A program made the translations under genes and the position numbers. Positions 11,521 through 22,409 of a stretch of 64,000 nucleotides of DNA are shown piece by piece (position 1 is the first letter of the stretch; each line of letters begins with the position of its first letter). The notes beneath the pieces are model-generated. The model had not been told where the DNA came from and ran no database searches. It was given only the letters and a program-made list of their open reading frames with translations. Source of the stretch: Lentinula raphanica (Eukaryota > Basidiomycota > Agaricomycetes > Agaricales > Omphalotaceae); NCBI GenBank assembly GCA_027919835.1, contig JANVFP010000016.1:248001-312000 (forward strand). The letters are read 5' to 3'.

Positions 11521-11667
11521 GAATACCTCAAGACTTTCAGGTGGCTGAGAGTGCCTAGGATTTGGGGGTATCTTTGCAGGCTTTGGGAACTCCAAAGCCT
11601 TGAAAGGCTCTAGGGGGCCTGAGAGCAGCTTTTAGTGGCTGAGGGCTCAGTACATTTTTTCTGATGT

Positions 11668-11840
11668 GACCCTCTGTCATGCATACTGTTTGATATAGCT
11701 ATAGAGTCTCTCAGGGAAGCCCTGCGCCAATTCCCGCTTCATGGATTCAACATCCCTAATAGAATTAACCGCCTGATAGCCACATTCTTTGCAGACAATA
11801 CAACAGTTTACCTCTCAAAAGAGGATGATTTCGGTCACCC
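11668..11840 (+). pseudogene. LINE relic, continued: RT palm with mutated FADD motif
   Basis: Reading begins DPLSCILFDIAIESLREALR and reaches a FADNTTVYL block at about 11788..11814. This matches the conserved RT region with QGDPLS, then FADDTTVYL. The second catalytic Asp is Asn (codon AAT at 11797..11799), so the enzyme would be dead. Homology fades after about 11840, followed by a stop. It belongs to the same LINE copy as 8950..10000. Confidence 0.8.
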
Positions 11841-12250
11841 CACAGATCTTACCTGCAGGTATCTACAGGTTACCTGACCTGCTGAAGACCCTTAGAGGTA
11901 ATGTGTAAATCATAATCACTGGCTTGCAACAAGACTCAGTCTTCATCTGAATGACAATGACAATGAACAAAGCACTTAGCATGGATGTCAACTTGAACCT
12001 CTCCAGCAAACCCACCCTTTGTAGTATGTACCTCCTTTCATAAATCATTATAACCCTTCCCTAGACCCCTCTCTTCATACTAAATGTGTGTTGTACCATC
12101 ATACCTTCAACCTAATCTGCTCATCCCTTGCCTCAACAATGATGACCAACAAGTCATCAGGAAAATCATTCTCATCTCTAGAGTCCCAGAATTCATTTTT
12201 CTCCCTCCCTTTCCTCTGTGTATTCCCTTTCCACAGTAAACACAGCCTAT
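11841..12250. other. Intergenic, no clear feature
   Basis: There is no supported gene here. A short tract acctgcaggtatctacaggt near 11853-11872 resembles the acctgcaggtcac tract at 16399-16411, which suggests shared repeat debris. Confidence 0.4.
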
Positions 12251-12468
12251 GTCCAACCAGATTGGGGTGAGATTTTTGAGGAGGAGATAGAGAAAGTCCT
12301 GGAGTTGAAGTTTAGACAGCATCCAGAGTTGAGGGATTTGTTAGTGAAGGGTGTGATGGGGGAGAAGGGGAGGGAGGTGATTTATAGGGATGAGAAGATG
12401 AGTTGGGGAAGTGTTTGAGCAGAGTGAGGGATAGGTTGATTGATGAGAGGGATAGAGGACTTAGATAG
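12251..12468 (+). pseudogene. NADAR-domain protein fragment, C-terminal part, frameshifted
   Basis: The frame reads QPDWGEIF, then LELKFRQHPELRDLL and GREVIYRDEK. This matches the C-terminal half of NADAR (YbiA/RibX-type) domains, which act on ADP-ribose-linked or riboflavin-pathway substrates. Expected next is an aromatic-FWG-glycine segment and then ELGKCL. Here that piece is missing and the tail ELGKCLSRVRDRLIDERD continues in another frame, ending with TAG at 12466..12468. The N-terminal half is absent or beyond an unrecognised intron. It faces the ankyrin gene tail to tail. Related fragments lie at 17896..18000 and about 22845..23020. Confidence 0.7.
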
Positions 12469-12634
12469 TTTTGATATTTTGTAATATATGTATCATTCTT
12501 GTAAATACTCATTTATGTGTGATTCTAAACCCCTACCCAATAGAAATAAAGCTTCTAATGAACAATCACAGTAAATCAGTATACTACTAATAATTAAATA
12601 GACTACAGTATAGTATATATATTTTTAGACAATG

Positions 12635-15534
12635 CTAATGTGCACCTTTACTTTTGAGAAAAGCCACTATGCTTGGACCTATTGATTGGTCCAGGCAGTG
12701 TACAGCTGCTTGCATTGCAGTACCATATATACCACCTTGAGCATTGACATCTGCACCTTTTTGAACCAAAGATTTCACTATTTCCAACTCTTCACTATAT
12801 GCAGCTGCTTGCAATGCATTGCCATATTTACCGCCTTGAGCATTGACATCTGCACCTTTTTCAACCAAGAATTTTACAGTTTTTAACTTCCCCAAAAATG
12901 CAGCTACTTGCAATGCATTGCCAAATTCACCACCTTGAGCATTGACATTGGCACCTTTTTCAATCAAGAATTTCACAATTTTTGAATCTTGCTCAGATGC
13001 AGCTGCTTGCAATGCATTGCCAAAGTAACCACCTTGAGCATTGACATTTGCACCTTTTTCAACCAAAAATTTTACAATTTCCAAGTTTCCCCATCGTGCA
13101 GCTACTTGCAAGGCATTTCCATAGTAACCACATTGAGCATTGACATGTGCACCTTTTTCAACTAAGAATTTCACAATTTCCAGCTCTCTAAAAAATGCAG
13201 CTGCTTGCAATGCATTGTCATATGGTCTATTTTGATCATTGACATCTGCATCTTTTTCAATTAACAATTTTACAATATCTAACTCTCCCTCAAATGTATC
13301 TGCCTGCAATGCATTGCCATGTTCACTACCTTGAGCACTGACATCTGTACCATTTTCAACAAAGAATTTCACAATTTCCCACTCTTTTCTATATGCAGCT
13401 GCTTGTAATGTGTTGTCATATCTACCACCTCCAGCATTGACATCTGCACCATTTTCAACCAAGAATTTCACAATTTCCCACTCTTGCCTATATGCAGCTG
13501 CTTGTAATGCATTGTCAGATCTACCACCTTGAGCATTGATATCTGCACCTTTTTCAACCAAGAACTTCACAATTTCCCACTCTCCCATATATGCAGCTGC
13601 TTGCAATGCATTGCCATAGTCATCTCTTGTGGCATTTATATCTGCACCTTTTTCAAGTACATCTTGAACTATATCTAGATAACCTCTCAATGATGCACTA
13701 TAAAGACAGCTAGTATATACATATTGTGCAATCTCTAGGTTGGAGCTCTGTGCAATGAATGAATTTAATGCATCCCAGCTATTATTTGCTTCTGTCCTAG
13801 CATGAATTATTTTGATTATAGATTCTTCTTCAAGTTGAATACCTGGATTTTTGACAATCTTTGCAACAACAATTGGGTTGTTATTCTGAAATGCTTTTAT
13901 AAAGCATTTTTCTCTAAGAACATTAGATAATGATGGTAATCCATGACGATAGTACCCTGTCGTAATTTTCCACCACTTATAAATTATTTTCTCCCAAATA
14001 GTCATGTCTGTATCAGTGGTTTTTGAAAAGTTCTCCCATATTATTGTCTCAAGAGAATTGAGATGAGCTTGGAGCAGATTTGTATATGGTTGAAGATAAT
14101 CTCTTCTTTCCCAAAATGGTAGATGGAGACAATTTTCAAAAAGCTCATGAAGAGCCTCAGCCACTACTTTTTGGATTGATTGATTTGATGTAAATAAGCA
14201 AAGCCATGCCAAAATCTGTGCTAAGATTGCATTCTCCTGGTCATCAGATGTAAAATGTGCTAGCTCAGCATTCCTGAGAGTTCTCAATTGAAAAGATGGA
14301 AATTCTAAGTTCCATTTCAAGTTCCAGATTTTGTTGTTGACCCATTTCATAAACCAGACAATGACAGCAAATGCATAGTTCATATATCCACCTAAAGTAA
14401 ACAGCAGTGGAATTCTGTAGGGGCAATCCAGCCTAATGGAAGGCAAAATGATGCTTCCAAAATAGATAATGAATGCAATGCCTGTCACAGTAATTATAAT
14501 CCAGGAAAGAGTGCTGTGCAGCTCCAATGCATATAAGAAGAGGCCAATCAGAAATAGCCCAAGTGACATATGAAGAACCAGTGGTAATATCCCAATAATT
14601 TCAGGGACTTTCCAATTGATTAATCCTGTATACCTGAAATGATGGATCATGGCTCTTTCTTTTGCATTACCAGAAGGTAGATTTTCATATGCCTGAAGCC
14701 ATTGTTTTATAAGAACTGATAAAAGTGCAGTAGCAAGGGAAAGTGCTAGACTTGTAAAAAACAAGCCATTGATCCAGATATCCTTTGTTCCAGGAGAGCC
14801 ATTTTGGAGATCCACTAAAGATTCAGGAATAGAGTTGATAAGTGTGGTATTTCCTGCAGCTCTGAGCAGTTTTGTCTGCTCAATCAAAAGTGTAGCAGTG
14901 ATCTCTCCAAAATCAGGTTGGAGTGAAGATATTGCAGCAATGATAAAAGATGTGACAACTGCAGAAAAGAGTGCTGCCTATAATAAAATTCAGTAAGCCT
15001 GCATATGTAAATGAGTAGAAAACATACAAAAACCAAAAGTGCATCAATTGTATCTCTAAAACCTGTTATCATTTCGGAATCATGGCTCTCTGCTTCATCT
15101 AGATACACTTTCCAGACTCTGGCATTTTCCTTCATTTCATCACCTAAAGGATCAGGATCATATTTCTCCTCATAGTCATAGGACCTGCCTATGTTTTCAA
15201 ATATAGATAAATGCTGTGGTCAATAGGAAATATCAAAATAACATACCACCCCTAGCAAATGAAAAATTATAAGGGGGAATCATATATCTACTTCTGGAAC
15301 CAAAGCCTTGATGTTCTTGGAATTGACCTTGATGAGCTGTGGGGTAAGCTTCTGGTAGTTAGTATATAACAGCGCAAGAAGTTTCAACAGACGTGAAATT
15401 CAAAATCACTTACTATGAGCAGATGCAGGAATAGCTCCTGACTGAGGAGCATTCTCATTATGAAATCCAGGAGAAGATTCAGAAGGTATGTGAGATGTGT
15501 CTTGATCAACTACAGGAAATGCAGTTGAAGACAT
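12635..15534 (-). CDS. DUF6535 membrane-ankyrin repeat protein, 909 aa, 4 exons
   Basis: Exons are 15534..15414, 15351..15247, 15188..15028 and 14977..12635; phases close to give 909 residues. The N-terminus (MSSTAFPVVDQ...) is polar. Residues about 85-260 carry the DUF6535 signature (NARVWKVYLDEAE, DTIDALLVFAALFSAVVTSF) with about four hydrophobic helices (ALLVFAALFSAVV, LFFTSLALSLATALLSVLI, ILPLVLHMSLGLFLIGLFL, WIIITVTGIAFIIYFGSII). A middle helical region follows, then 11 ankyrin repeats of about 34 residues (GNALQAAA.xGxxEIVKFLVEKGADVNAQGG) to the C-terminus. DUF6535 is a basidiomycete domain of unknown function; a membrane-anchored repeat sensor or scaffold is an inference. The ORF is intact although everything around it is mobile or decayed. 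A degenerate 3'-end copy lies at 17896..18293. Confidence 0.85.
12650..13690 (-). repeat. Tandem 102-bp coding repeats (ankyrin units)
   Basis: Eleven ankyrin units of about 102 bp encode near-identical consensus repeats within exon 4 of the DUF6535-ankyrin gene. High nucleotide similarity between neighbours (for example the recurring gcattgacatctgcacc) suggests recent expansion or homogenisation, so copy number may vary between strains. Confidence 0.8.
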
Positions 15535-17895
15535 TCTGTAAAGCAGGCTTGGGCCGATTATTTCTTTTAAATTTGAGATATATGTCAGATGTGTCAGAAC
15601 AGAAGGGGAAAAGTCAAGGGAGTAATTTTGTCTTGCTTTTATGTTTCCCTGCCCTGCCTCATGGCAATCCTGGGAATCATGATTTATAAATTGTCTGACA
15701 TGCTGAAATATAATAGGTTGATTGACAGACAGCTTGACTACTGATTACACTGATGGTGATCATGGCATTGATGACATGCTATCCAAATAGAATTGAGAAC
15801 ACAGCAGTGCTGGAAAGATTATGAAACACATGTCAGCAATGTGAGGAACATTGGCAAATTCAATGTATGGAATGAGGATAGAGTGCAGTACTACTGCACT
15901 TAGTATCTGGTCAGGATAGAATATTGTTGAAACAGAGAAAGCAAGGAGTTGGAGGGAAGAGAGAAGCAGTAGAGGAGGAGGGGGGTGAATTCAAAGTTCC
16001 AACAAATAACTAACTATCATGGACTCTGCTTCAGAATGCAGTCACAGCCTTCACTGTAATGAATGCTTGGACCAAGGTTGTGCATTGTTGACATCTCCAT
16101 GACCTCATGGTTAGATACATATTCTTGAGCAATTGGGCATGCCACTGCATGATACATGAAGGAACATATCAAACACCTACTACCACCAGCAACAACCATC
16201 TCTTTGAATGGTGTGAGAGAAGTTCAGCAATGTCAGACTCAAGGTCAGATTGTAAGTACCAAGTTCTCAACTCAAGGGCTGCTCAATAGGTTCCACCATG
16301 TTCTGGTGCATACTAAAGGTCTTCACAAGTCCTGGTCACTGGCCGCTACCTGCTGGTTTGACCTATGGGATTACCTGCTGGCTTGACCTGTGGGATTACC
16401 TGCAGGTCACAGTTACCAGTTCCATGGGTCAGTTGCTGGTCACAGGTCAGATTTTTCATGAGTTCCAAACAACCTGCTGACATTTCATTACCACTGGGGC
16501 ACCCAATAGAATAGAAGTGTTCATGAGTACCACCTTATTGTACTTCCTACTTGTGATATAAGTATTGCAACTATACTTGAGTGTAAGCACCATAAATAAG
16601 GAAAGGAGTGATACATTTCAGCATATATTATATATAAAAACAGTATTACTTCTTGTTATGCATTATACACTCACTACAGTGTAAGAAGGACATTTCCACA
16701 TCAGGAAATTCCCTTCTGCTTGAGAGTCTCCAAAGATACCCCCATTCCCTAGAGAACTAAAGATTGCTCTTAAAATCCCTAGAGTCTCTAGGTTTCTTTT
16801 AGTTACTCTGAGAGCTCTTTTGGATCTCTGAAAGTCTTTCAAAGTCTTTGAAAGCCCCTCAAGTCTTGGAGAGCTCTTTTATTTCTCTAGGAAATGGGGG
16901 GTGTCTTTGGAGGCTCTCAAAGTACATTTTTCAAAACAGATTTTGCTGATGCATCACCTTGACCAAGGCCGACCCTGGCACTTTTGAGCTGTCAACTTTT
17001 ATTTAGTAAGGAAACCATCTAAAATACTCATAATCCTGCATTCTGGTTTTTTTTGGGTAGTCATTTCAATTTGAGAAAATTTTTTCCAAGTTTTGCCTTT
17101 TATTTCTGACATATTTATAGTATTTTAAGCCTTGTTGTTCACAGAAAGTGGCTCAGCACCAGTTTGGAGCATAAGGCTTCAATGCAAGAGCTCATCTACC
17201 TGTGATAGGCTGAAGATAGTCTGAGAATTCCGTCAATGATTAGTTTTCTGACTTGGATACAAACCTGGATTGAGACCTAGAGGAACTAGAGATCAAAATT
17301 TCAGTACACAAGACCAAATAATATATTGTCAGATTCTGAAAAAAATCATCAAGAATGATGAATCTCATTGCCAAGCTGCAGATATGGGTGTTGTTTTGAT
17401 AAATATCAGGGCCTAGGATGCTTTTATGGGTCATAGCAATCCTTCTCCATCTTCTTGAATACCTTTGAAGAGTGATTCCAGCCAATTCCAGCATTTTTTC
17501 TTTGGCATTTCAAATCAAGAAATGTCATTTGTACATATAATTCATAATTACAATGATCTGCTGTGATAGTCCTATCATACAGCATCTAATGAGTATATAC
17601 CAATGGTTTTTACTGCTGTAATTGGAGTGATACAGTTTCTGAAAAAAAATATGGTTCTCACGTTCCGAGTTGTTGGAAATTGCCTTTGTACACTGTACAG
17701 TTGACAATTGAAAAACTTGTCCTTCATATACTTTAGTACACTGATCTCATTTCATCAATATAGTATAGATATAACATACTTAATTGTATACCTAACAAGC
17801 TTGAAGCAATATAATTATTTATTACACTCATTATACTGAACACACTTCATTAATAAATATTGTATCACACTTTAGACAATGAACACAACATTAAT
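15535..17895. other. Gene-poor interval upstream of the ankyrin gene
   Basis: It presumably includes the ankyrin gene promoter. Beyond that I see only a 25-bp tandem duplication (ctgctggyttgacctrtgggattac, about 16352..16402) and a small inverted-repeat element at 16699..16951. A minus-strand frame at 17240..17494 has a helical, protein-like composition but no recognised match. Confidence 0.4.
16699..16951. mobile_element. Small inverted-repeat MITE related to element C
   Basis: The termini are catcaggaaat on the left and catcagcaaaat on the right (reverse complement), close to the acatcaggaaaaatgt terminus of element C. Inside, gagagtctccaaagatacccc on the left pairs with ggggtgtctttggaggctctc on the right. 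The central part has ctttgaaag-type decamers like those of element C. Flanking octamers (catttcca, catcacct) are only partly similar, so the target duplication is uncertain. It is best seen as a short deletion derivative of the same family. Confidence 0.6.
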
Positions 17896-18293
17896 GATGA
17901 GTTTTGGGTGTGGAATTCTTGGTTGAAAAAGGAGTTGGGGAAGTGTCTGAGGAGGATGAGGGATAGGTTGATTTATGAAAGAGATAGGAGACTTGGATGA
18001 TTTTCTATATCTTGAGTTGTGTGTATTATGTATGCAATCAGATATCATTGCCAAGCAGTATTCAGGGTAAGCAGTAAGTTCATGTGTAGACTATCACCAA
18101 GGATGAAAAAAGAAATCTTCCAATAACCAGTAACAGTAAATTAGTATTCTATTAATATTTAAATAGACTACAGTATAATAAATATTTTTCAGGCAATGCT
18201 AATGTGTACCTTTGCTTTTTGGGAAGGTCACTATGCTTGGACCTGTTGAATTGTTCAAGCTTTCCAAAGCTGCTTGCATTGCAGTACCATATT
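17896..18293. pseudogene. Duplicate locus: NADAR tail (+) facing ankyrin-gene 3' end (-)
   Basis: Bases 17896..18000 (+) encode DEFWVWNSWLKKELGKCLRR and the end of a NADAR protein, stopping at TGA 17998..18000. Bases about 18130..18293 (-) match the last 30 codons and 3' flank of the ankyrin gene (YGTAMQAA, TGPSIVTF). This is the same tail-to-tail order as at 12251..12730, so it is a diverged segmental duplicate. The ankyrin part is cut at 18293 by the Harbinger element and continues at 22733. Confidence 0.75.
18291..18293. repeat. 3-bp target duplication (left, ATT) of the Harbinger element
   Basis: ATT precedes the element and GTT (22733..22735) follows it. The rejoined sequence, on the minus strand, reads through the ankyrin codons for GGQYGTAMQ, so ATT was the original target and one copy has changed to GTT. 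Confidence 0.7.
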
Positions 18294-19139
18294 AGGGTCG
18301 GTCAAAGTGGGTGCTGAAACGCCGCTGAATGGTTTGCTGAAAACTTGGCTGAAATCAAGTTTCAGTGGCATGAAAGTTTCAGCAACAACTTAATTGTTCA
18401 GCAGCTCATGGGCTGCTGAAACCAACTTTTGACAGCTGAAACATAAGCTACTCTTTGTACTTTAGGGTTAGGGTAGACAACCTTGAATGCAATTTGCTTT
18501 GACCTCTTTGAGTCCTATGATCTTCATGGCAAGAAAAAAAGATACCTCTACAGCCTCAGATGCAGCCTTGAAATCCTCAAAATCCTTGAAACCAATGGGC
18601 ACAACTAACAAAGGACAAAGAGGAAAGGCAAAAGAAGCTGAGAAGTATGACACTGTATTTTGTAACTCTGATCTAGATGGACTATGGTGCAGTTCACCTA
18701 GAGACCTCAGCGCTTAAACTGTGGGAAAGTCACGTGCAGCGGCGAGTTGGCTTCACCTCCACCCCTCCTCCAGCTTCATCCAACAAAAAATATAAATCTC
18801 AAGTAATTATGTGTGTACAGTGTAGTATACTCAGCTTATCAGCAGTCTCTGATGCTGGATCCAGTCAAGATAACCAGCTTGCAACTGTTGCAGGGCCCTC
18901 TCCGCTGCAATCTATAGACTAAGAAATGATGTAATGCTTACTATATATGTTGATTTTGAATTGAGTACGTAATATGCACGTGATATTGGCGAGTTTGATG
19001 GTGAAATTTTGACTAAATTTAAGAATTTAAGGAAAGTGTTTTAGGAACTCGATAGTACTTCTCAAATACAGTCTTTTCATGGAGTGTCAAAGTGTACATG
19101 ATAAATCTGAGGGACTAGTTAGCATTTCAAGATATATGT

Positions 19140-20458
19140 GGTCTTTAGGTGAACTGCACCATAACAAGTTCTTTAGATGGACAGATGAGCTTGTTCGAAT
19201 TATGTTAGCAGAGCTCACCAACAACCCTCAGGGTTGTTGGTGAGGGGAACCAGGAACTGTTGGGCTTGACAATGATGGGGCTCCTGTAACCAAGTCTAAT
19301 AGCCATCTAAAGAAGGAGTATCATTACATGTTGGCCTAGGCTGTATTTGGAGCTGATACTTCGGAGTACAAGCTACAATTTGACAATAACATGAAAGAAG
19401 CTGTGGGAAGAGATTTGTGGTCAATGAGGGTGAAGAATAAACTGGAAGAGTAAGCTGCTGCCTACCATGAGTTTTTCTTCAATCAAATGCACTGACCAAG
19501 TCTCTTGTTGAGTAGGCTGGTTAGCAAGTTCAAAAAGGCAAAGGATTCGATGGGAGAAACAGGCGTAGGACTCACCTCTGAGGAACAAATTGACATGAGT
19601 ATGAATAACCATTTAATGATGGCATGGAGTAAGCTAGTGAATTCATTTCACCTTTTATCCATGTACTCAATTCATCAATCAGGCAAAGTAAAGAAAACCC
19701 TTCTTTGCTTCTTCATGTTGCGCAATATCTTTGGTGAAAGACCCAACATCACACCTGTTGGTCTCGGAAACAACGATACACCCATCGACACATCCTTCCT
19801 TCATATCAACTCTTCGAAGTCATCATCCTTTGATGATTCATTCCTCTCTGGTGGAACCTCTCCCATTGAAACTGATGCTTCCAAAGATGTGGACAGTGCA
19901 GATGAGAAGGAAGAAAATGAGCTCAATAGTAGTGAAGATGACCTGCCAGAGAAGGTCATCTCTTCAAAATGGAAGCAGCCAAGTGACACTGGCAACTTGA
20001 AGAGCTCAGGTTCTAAAGTCAAGCGGGGTCCTAAAGAGGGAGGTTCTGAGAAAGTGGCTCTTGGGAAATCTGGGTGAAAGAGTCAAAATCCTGTTGACAA
20101 ATTTGTTGATCTGACAAAAGCTGAAGAATTGACATTGCAGAAGTGGCTTGAGTTGCGACATAAAAAGGCAAGTGTACAGAAGGAGATTGAATTGGAACAA
20201 ATCCATGTTGCAGGGACAACAAAGGTGGGAAAGGAAAAAGTTCGTGCAGATTTTGAGTTGGAAAAGCTATGCTTACAGCAGGAACATGAACTACGAATGA
20301 TATGTTTACACCAAGGCTTGTTGGATATCTACCAGACCCCTGGAGTAAGTTCTTCTTCATCAACTGGCAGTGGGTTTCAGGCACCGGATACTGGTTTTGA
20401 AGACTTGATGGGTTCTAATCTCAACACGCAGGAATTTCATGAACTTTTTTGTAACTAA
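19140..20458 (+). pseudogene. Harbinger second ORF (Myb/SANT-like DNA-binding protein), broken
   Basis: The frame near 19170 reads FFRWTDELVRIMLAELTNNP, then LDNDGAP and LKKEYHYMLA. This is the pattern of the Myb/SANT-like accessory protein that accompanies PIF/Harbinger transposases and binds their termini. Stops interrupt it near 19240 and 19340. A longer open segment follows (19505..20077; a Ser/Asp/Glu-rich middle) and, after a stop, a charged helical C-terminus (20078..20458; KWLELRHKKASVQKEIELEQ and onwards) that looks like a coiled coil. Several stops mean it is not functional here. Confidence 0.55.
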
Positions 20459-20495
20459 GTCTTCTACAAAGTTTTTATCTTCATGATACATCTTG

Positions 20496-22409
20496 TTAAC
20501 TACTACGGTACTGCTTCTTATGTTCTCTCCAGCATAACAATTTATTTTTAAAATACACATGTTTTTTCCTTGCTGCCCGAAGCCTAATCTGTGAGTTCTG
20601 TTCACCTCTTTGCAGCATGAAAATATTGATATCATCATCGGATTCCTCTGAAGGCAAGAGTCCCTGTACCACAAAAGGGTCTTCTGCAAAGTCCCAATCC
20701 TCATCATGTTCCCATTCTTCAGCTTTGCACTGCATTGCAAATGAATGGACACCTATACATCCAGTAACCCAGAATGATGCAAACCGGTGTGAGTTGGGAT
20801 CAGATATGTTGACACAAAGATTTTGAGTGACTGAAATTGGCCCTTCAGGAAGCCAATTGCATGTTCTGAGCAGATTCGTAGTCCTGAGAGGCATTCATTG
20901 AATACTGAATTTTTGGGATCATCATGTTCAGGTTTTTATATGGAGCTACAACCCAAGTCTGAATCTATAAGCGATAACATTCATTTGTTAATCACAACTG
21001 AAAACATATGCAAGACACATACTGTAAATGCAGAATCAGCCCAGATTCATTCTCCCTCTTCTAGTAGTTCTTCATGACTATGTGCTATGTGTGTTCCTTC
21101 CCAGGCTGTAGCATTGTGTGTACTACCTGTATGACCATACGCAAAATCAATGATATGGAGGTTGGGCATATTCACAATCTGTTATAGATAACTATGAGTG
21201 ATTCCATACTGAATGTGTTCATTCATACCTGAAAGTTCAATGAATAATGACACTTGCAATCGAAGTACTGTACCTCTATGTAGGGAGGCAACGGTAACAC
21301 ATAACGCGGGACCTGTTGCGTCGCCTAAAAAGCGTTATGTAATGCTGGTTTGGGTGGCTGTCGCATAACTTCAGAGCGTTACATAGGATGTGAACAATGG
21401 TGGTGGAGCCATTGGTCGCCTATGTAACGCTTTGAAGTGGCTTCGTCGCCTGAATTCGGTGCGTTATGCGCACGTGACGGTCGCCTCCCTACATAGAGGT
21501 ACAGTAACTTTCCCTGAACCAATGAGGTCATGCATAAAGTGGGACCAGAGTGCCATCCACGGAGCACCAGCCATTCCGCCAACCTTTGCATGAATGCTTC
21601 TCAACCCATTCCTTTGCTTCTTCTTTTTCTGCCTCAGTCAGCATCCTGACAGCACCACTCATGAAATCAGGATGCAACAAGGCTGTAAAGATACATCTTG
21701 TGTAGAGCAAAACTGTCCCTTTTCCAATACCTGCCCAATTCAACACTCCCTGAACATTTGCGGCATTACCATCGTGTCCAAAATGGTAGAGCACAACTGC
21801 AAGCTATTCTTCTACAGGTGCCTGACATGCAGTTTCTGAGTAGTTTTCAAATATGACATCATCTTCAATGGCAAAAAGAAGCTTGTCAAATGTGTATGGT
21901 GTAACTTGGAGTTGTTTTTAGAAATGGTCAGCATGCCCAGTTTTCAAGGTCATAAGAACATGGTGAAGATAGGATTCAGAGGGTCGAAGGAGTCGTGTAT
22001 GTGGAACTTCATACCAGTGTTCATACATCTCCTCAATCTCATCTCTGACCCACTGCTTTGCTCCATAGGGTCTACTATCTTCCTCTTCATTGCTATCATC
22101 AGTGTTCGAGCCAAGTGTACTTGCTGTGTCCGAAGCCTCCAAGTCTAAACATGAGTCTGAACCCTCGACATCTGCCATTTCACTGTCTGACATTGAGAGA
22201 TCAGAATTACAGTCAAGTGATGGAAGTCAATGTAACTGCTGCAGGTTGGGTAATGGTTTGAGTGGTGCTAGTCTTGCTACTCGCTCCTGTTCATCATTGC
22301 TGTGAAGGAATGACTCTGTGCTTGAAGTACTTAAATCCAATTCACTATCCAAACTCGTCAACTCCTGAAACCGTTGTTGAAACTTCATACATCTACCTGG
22401 AAGGCTCAA
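20496..22409 (-). pseudogene. Harbinger (DDE_Tnp_4) transposase, broken
   Basis: On the minus strand: an N-terminal acidic region (21918..22193), FGHDGNAANVQGVLNWAGIG near 21780, the first catalytic block CSVDGTLVPLY near 21540-21575, PNLHIIDFAYGHTGSTHNAT near 21110-21160, WADSAF near 21020, WVVAPYK, then a SEHAIGFLKGQFQSL block near 20830-20870 and an Asp/Glu-rich C-terminus ending at 20496. This order is that of PIF/Harbinger transposases. Damage includes a stop right after PLYA, a MITE insertion (21268..21504), GEW changed to GE-stop (TGA, 21047..21049), frameshifts, and the second catalytic Asp (expected GSTHDST) replaced by Asn. Confidence 0.8.
21268..21504. mobile_element. 237-bp mariner-type MITE inside the transposase
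   Basis: Inverted termini CTGTACCTCTATGTAGGGAG are present on both ends, flanked by TA on each side (21266..21267 and 21505..21506), the standard Tc1/mariner target duplication. Removing it restores the transposase reading WFRESYFDCKCHYSLNFQ. It contains repeated cgttatg-type palindromic segments and no ORF. Confidence 0.8.

Larger units (their letters stand above)
10014..11667. mobile_element. Element C: 1.65-kb inverted-repeat element inside the LINE relic
   Basis: Arms of about 570 bp (10014..~10590 and ~11085..11667) are inverted copies. The outermost bases are acatcaggaaaaatgtactg on the left and acatcagaaaaaatgtactg on the right (reverse complement). The arms contain 10-bp minisatellites and an AT-rich inner part; the loop (~10590-11085) holds a third minisatellite block. 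There is no transposase ORF. A clean target-site duplication is not visible: flanks read gacacccccc versus gaccctctg, which may be a decayed duplication of the LINE sequence for the conserved RQGDPLS site. I read it as a non-autonomous MITE/foldback element. Confidence 0.75.

Noticed and set aside
12686..12886. Plus-strand ORFs over the ankyrin repeats
   Set aside because: They are antisense shadows of the 102-bp coding repeats.
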